This document shows positions 60,920 to 64,000 of a stretch of 64,000 bases of DNA, piece after piece (within the stretch, counting starts at the first letter, position 1; each line of letters opens with the position of its first letter). This DNA is from Gemmatimonadota bacterium (GTDB lineage Bacteria; Gemmatimonadota; Gemmatimonadetes; Longimicrobiales; Gaopeijiaceae), in the NCBI GenBank assembly GCA_030428885.1, contig JAUIEJ010000002.1, forward strand, positions 126,501-190,500, written 5' to 3'. Made by a program: the position numbers and the translations under genes. Under the pieces are notes generated by a model, which worked only from the letters and a program-made list of their open reading frames with translations, did not search any database and was not told the origin of the DNA.

Positions 60920-63900
60920 TCAGCTGATGATGCGTCGAATGGTGATGGGATCCAGGCCCTCTTCGCGCAGCAGCTCGTTGAGGCGCGCCAGGTCCTGATC
61001 GATGATGACCTGGAGCCGGGTCATCTCTTCCTGGAGGAGGCCGTCGAGGCGGTCGAATACCTGACGCGACTGCTCCGTCGGCGGGAAGTCGCCACGGGAC
61101 ACACCATTGAGGAGCGCGGCGAGCTTGTTGTTGATCTTGATGGGGAAGTTGAGCGGATCCTGCCGGCTTTCGTTCTTCACCTGATAGATCTCCGACTCCA
61201 CGCCGCCGAGTTTGTCCTTCACCAGGTCGCCCTGTTCCTGGATCTCGGGGTTGGTGGTGCGACCCTGTCGGTCGTCGACCTCGCCCTTGATGGCCCGGAT
61301 GTCGATCACGGCCTCGTTGGCCTGGGTGACCCGATTCCGGACCTCGAGGGCCATCTCCAGCTGGGCCTGGAGCTGGGCCACCGTCACCGGCTCGTTTCGG
61401 GGATCGAGCTTCACCTCGAACGAGCGCGTCTGCGTCTCGCCGTTGGCCGTGAGGGCCACCGTGTAGCTGCCGGGCAGCACCACGGGCCCCTGATTCGCCC
61501 CGGACCAGAAGATCATGCCTTCGAAGTCCACGAAACCCGGATAACGCAGGTCCCAGAGGAAGGTGTGCGCCCCCGCCTGTCCCGAGGGTCGGGTGGGCCC
61601 GCCGCCTCCGAATCGTCGGCGGCCCTGACCGGGCGCCGACTCCGCCACCGTGGCGTCGCCTTCGTACGACTCGATGAGCGTACCCGCCTCGTCGTAGAAG
61701 TCGAGGCGGACGTCGGCGTCGTCGCGGAGGAAGTACCGGACCTGGACACCGTCGCTCACCCCCCGGTAGGTGTCGATGGGCGCATAGAGATGCACGTCGG
61801 CGGCCACGACCTCCGGGCTCATCTCCCGGAGCGGCGTGATGTCGCGCATCACCCAGAACGACCGCCCGTGGGTGCCGATCACCAGATCGTCGTTCTTCAC
61901 CACCAGATCCGACACCTGCACCACGGGGAGGTTCTGGGAAAGGGGCTGCCAGTCCGCGCCGTCGTTCCACGACACGTAGACGGTGCGCTCCGACGCGGCG
62001 AACAGGAGCCCCGGCGTCCGGGGGTCTTCCCGCACCGCCCGGACGAAGTCGTCGGCTGGAATGCCGTCGACGATCTTCTCCCACGACCGGCCGTAGTCTT
62101 CCGTCTTCCAGACGTAGGGCGCGCGGTCGTCGTCCACGAGGTAGCGGATCCCGGCCACGTACGCCTTCCCGGGCGTCGTGGGCGACGCCTCGATGGTGTT
62201 GATGCGCACGAAGTCCGGGGCGTCGGGCGGGGTCACCTCGGTCCAGGTGGGTTCGGCCGCCGAGGCGTCACGGGTGACGTGCACGAGCCCGTCGTCGGAC
62301 CCGGCCCAGATCACGTCCGGATCGTGGTAGGAGGGCGCCAGGGCGAACACCGTGGCGTAGACCTCCACGCCGGTCTGGTCCTTGGTGATGGGCCCTCCCG
62401 ACTCGATCATGGTCATGGGGTCGGCCCGGGTGAGATCGGGACTGATCCGCGTGAAGCTCTGCCCCTCGTTGGTGGTCTTCCAGACGTGCTGGCTGGTGGT
62501 GTAGAGCACGTTGGAGTCGTGGTGGCTGAAGACGATGGGGAACGTCCACTGGACCCGTTCCACCAGCGACGCCGACGACTGACCCATGGGGTTCTCGGGC
62601 CAGACGTTGATGGCCCGCTCCTGACCGTTCTCCTGGTTCTTACGCGTCAGGGTGCCCGAGTGGGACCCGGCGTACATGATGTGGGGCCGGTCGGGATTGG
62701 AGGCGATGTATCCGCTCTCGCCACCGCCGGCGTCGTAGAGGTAGCGCTCGGCGGCGTCGCCGCCGTAGAGGTGATCCCACCCGCCGCTGGGCACGCAGGC
62801 CGTGGAGTTGTCCTGCTGGGCGCCGCAGATGTGGTAGGGGAAGTGGTTGGTGGTGGTCACGCGGTAGAACTGGGCGGTCATGAAGTCCTGATCCGTCCAG
62901 CTCTCCCCCCCCGTGAACGAGACGTTGGCGCCGCCGTCGTTGGCGTTGATCATGCGGTCCGGATCGTCGGGGGCGATCCAGAGATCGTGGTTGTCCCCGT
63001 GGGGCACCCCGATGCCCTGAATGGTCGCGCCGGCGTCGGTGGACCGGTACAGACCGGTATTGAGGGCGTACATGACGTCCCGGTCCTGGGGATCGGCGTA
63101 GACCCGGGTGTAGTAGAAGGCCCGCTGACGAAGATTCCGGTCGGGGTTGACCAGATCCCACGTGAGCCCCCCGTCGTCGGACCGGAACAGCCCGCCCTCG
63201 GCGGCCTCGACCTGCGCCCAGACGCGATCGGGATCGGCCGGCGACACGGCGACGCCGATCTTTCCGATGACGCCCTCGGGCATGCCCGGCGCCCGGGTGA
63301 GTTCGGTCCAGGTCTCGCCCCCGTCGGTGGACTTGAACAGCCCGCTGCCGGGCCCGCCCGAACTCATGCCCCACGACTTCCGCCAGGCCTCCCAGAGAGC
63401 GGCGTACAGCACGTCGGGATCGGTGGCATCGAGGCTGATGTCCACCGCGCCGGTGCGTTCGTCGCGCTGGAGCACCGGCCGCCACGTCTGCCCGCCGTCC
63501 GTGGTCTTGTAGACGCCCCGTTCGGGGTTGGGCGCCGAGTGTTTGCCGAAGGCCCCCACCCAGGCCACGTCGCAGTCGTCGGGGTGGACCCGGATCCGGG
63601 AGAAGTTCTGCGACGACGCGAGCCCCAGGTGGGTCCAGCTCTCCCCGCCGTCGGTAGAGCGGTACACGCCGTCGCCCTGCTGGATGTTGCCCCGCAGCTG
63701 GGTCTCGCCGGTGCCGATGTACACCACGTCGGGATCGGCCTCGCAGACCTGCACGGCCCCCACCGACGAGCTCCCGATCTGACCGTCGGTGACGTTGGAC
63801 CAGGTCGTGCCGGCGTCCACCGACTTCCACAGGCCGCCGCCGGTGGCTCCGAAATAGTACTCCAGGGGGCGCGCCCGGCTGCCCGCCACCGCCGTACTCC

Positions 63901-64000
63901 GACCCCCTCGGGCCGGGCCGATGTTCTCCCAGCGGAGGTTCTCGTAGAGCTCGGGGGGAACGGTCTGGGCGTCGGCGCCCGCGCCGGCGGCCAATACGGC
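60920..64000 (-). CDS. BNR/sortilin-like beta-propeller exoprotein, 5' end outside window
   Basis: At least 1026 residues; the frame is open to the window edge, where the start and signal peptide lie outside. Repeated Asp-box/BNR motifs (STDGGESWTHLG, TTDGGQTWRPVL, STDGGETWTELT, and SDDGGLTWDLV) form a large sortilin/VPS10-like propeller. After the repeats come a region with RSFWVMRDITPLREM, a beta-sandwich (GPVVLPGSYTVALTANGETQ) and a helical C-terminus. Such exported proteins are frequent in Gemmatimonadota and Bacteroidota and are often labelled glycosyl hydrolases, without proof. Confidence 0.92.
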   Translation of the reverse strand, partial: AVLAAGAGADAQTVPPELYENLRWENIGPARGGRSTAVAGSRARPLEYYFGATGGGLWKSVDAGTTWSNVTDGQIGSSSVGAVQVCEADPDVVYIGTGETQLRGNIQQGDGVYRSTDGGESWTHLGLASSQNFSRIRVHPDDCDVAWVGAFGKHSAPNPERGVYKTTDGGQTWRPVLQRDERTGAVDISLDATDPDVLYAALWEAWRKSWGMSSGGPGSGLFKSTDGGETWTELTRAPGMPEGVIGKIGVAVSPADPDRVWAQVEAAEGGLFRSDDGGLTWDLVNPDRNLRQRAFYYTRVYADPQDRDVMYALNTGLYRSTDAGATIQGIGVPHGDNHDLWIAPDDPDRMINANDGGANVSFTGGESWTDQDFMTAQFYRVTTTNHFPYHICGAQQDNSTACVPSGGWDHLYGGDAAERYLYDAGGGESGYIASNPDRPHIMYAGSHSGTLTRKNQENGQERAINVWPENPMGQSSASLVERVQWTFPIVFSHHDSNVLYTTSQHVWKTTNEGQSFTRISPDLTRADPMTMIESGGPITKDQTGVEVYATVFALAPSYHDPDVIWAGSDDGLVHVTRDASAAEPTWTEVTPPDAPDFVRINTIEASPTTPGKAYVAGIRYLVDDDRAPYVWKTEDYGRSWEKIVDGIPADDFVRAVREDPRTPGLLFAASERTVYVSWNDGADWQPLSQNLPVVQVSDLVVKNDDLVIGTHGRSFWVMRDITPLREMSPEVVAADVHLYAPIDTYRGVSDGVQVRYFLRDDADVRLDFYDEAGTLIESYEGDATVAESAPGQGRRRFGGGGPTRPSGQAGAHTFLWDLRYPGFVDFEGMIFWSGANQGPVVLPGSYTVALTANGETQTRSFEVKLDPRNEPVTVAQLQAQLEMALEVRNRVTQANEAVIDIRAIKGEVDDRQGRTTNPEIQEQGDLVKDKLGGVESEIYQVKNESRQDPLNFPIKINNKLAALLNGVSRGDFPPTEQSRQVFDRLDGLLQEEMTRLQVIIDQDLARLNELLREEGLDPITIRRIIS

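Noticed and set aside
63992-63994. TTG as possible start of the BNR protein
   Set aside because: It falls inside what looks like the end of a signal peptide, and the frame stays open to the window edge, so the true start is outside.
1-64000. CRISPR arrays, tRNA or rRNA genes, insertion sequences, phage genes
   Set aside because: None were seen by reading for short regular repeats, rRNA-like conserved stretches or transposase and integrase motifs; short tRNAs could be missed without a covariance search.

Overview
The window is very GC-rich, densely packed DNA, nearly free of non-coding sequence. The gene content fits a free-living Gemmatimonadota-like bacterium; this is inference, because no rRNA or other phylogenetic marker lies in the window. 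Supporting features are a PadR plus ADOP-type (MacB/FtsX-like) permease pair, a large BNR/sortilin-type beta-propeller protein, a DAHP synthase-chorismate mutase fusion, an N-acetylglutamate kinase/synthase fusion, and many ATGA/GTGA gene overlaps. No tRNA, rRNA, CRISPR array, insertion sequence or phage gene was seen.

Left part (1-21.8 kb): a truncated class II glutamine amidotransferase and a PqqB-like metallo-hydrolase; PadR-ADOP; a small pilin, an FmdB zinc ribbon, a YfcC-type carrier and a PAP2 phosphatase. Next comes a photosensory block: heme oxygenase, convergent with an operon of a PpaA/AerR-like B12 protein, PpsR and a kinase-less bacteriophytochrome. This is the regulator set that controls photosynthesis genes in purple bacteria and phototrophic Gemmatimonadota, yet no bch, crt or puf gene lies in the window. 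After it come a secreted FN3-metzincin lipoprotein, the arginine-pathway fusion enzyme, an M14 peptidase lipoprotein and an Lrp-lhgO pair.

Middle (21.8-42.4 kb): an envelope glycan locus. A plus-strand run (SDR, GT2, NDP-sugar C-methyltransferase, rfbF, rfbG) predicts a CDP-linked, C-methyl-branched 6-deoxy sugar. Two large membrane proteins follow, then a long minus-strand run with a UGM-like flavoprotein, GT39, dolichol-phosphate-type GT2, a UPF0104 membrane protein, methyltransferases, a flippase, GT4, an SDR and a polysaccharide deacetylase.

Right part (42.5-64 kb): DAHP synthase-chorismate mutase, DinB, ClpP-like, AraC and serine hydrolase genes. Then a tight ten-gene minus-strand operon (about 46.6-52.9 kb) joins RIC/YtfE-like di-iron repair, OsmC, a NnrS/COX1-like membrane protein, an MIP18/PaaD-type Fe-S assembly factor, four DUF2249 domains in two proteins, a TIM-barrel protein, two DinB proteins and a SufR-like Fe-S regulator. 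It looks like a nitric oxide/low-oxygen response unit and is the best candidate here for an undescribed system. Beyond it lie CopD-like, thioredoxin-like, FolD-like and universal stress genes, two decayed folE copies, a decayed Rieske-flavoprotein remnant, a frameshifted multiheme cytochrome, a cupredoxin, a DUF4142 protein and a second SufR-like regulator. The window ends inside a BNR-repeat exoprotein.
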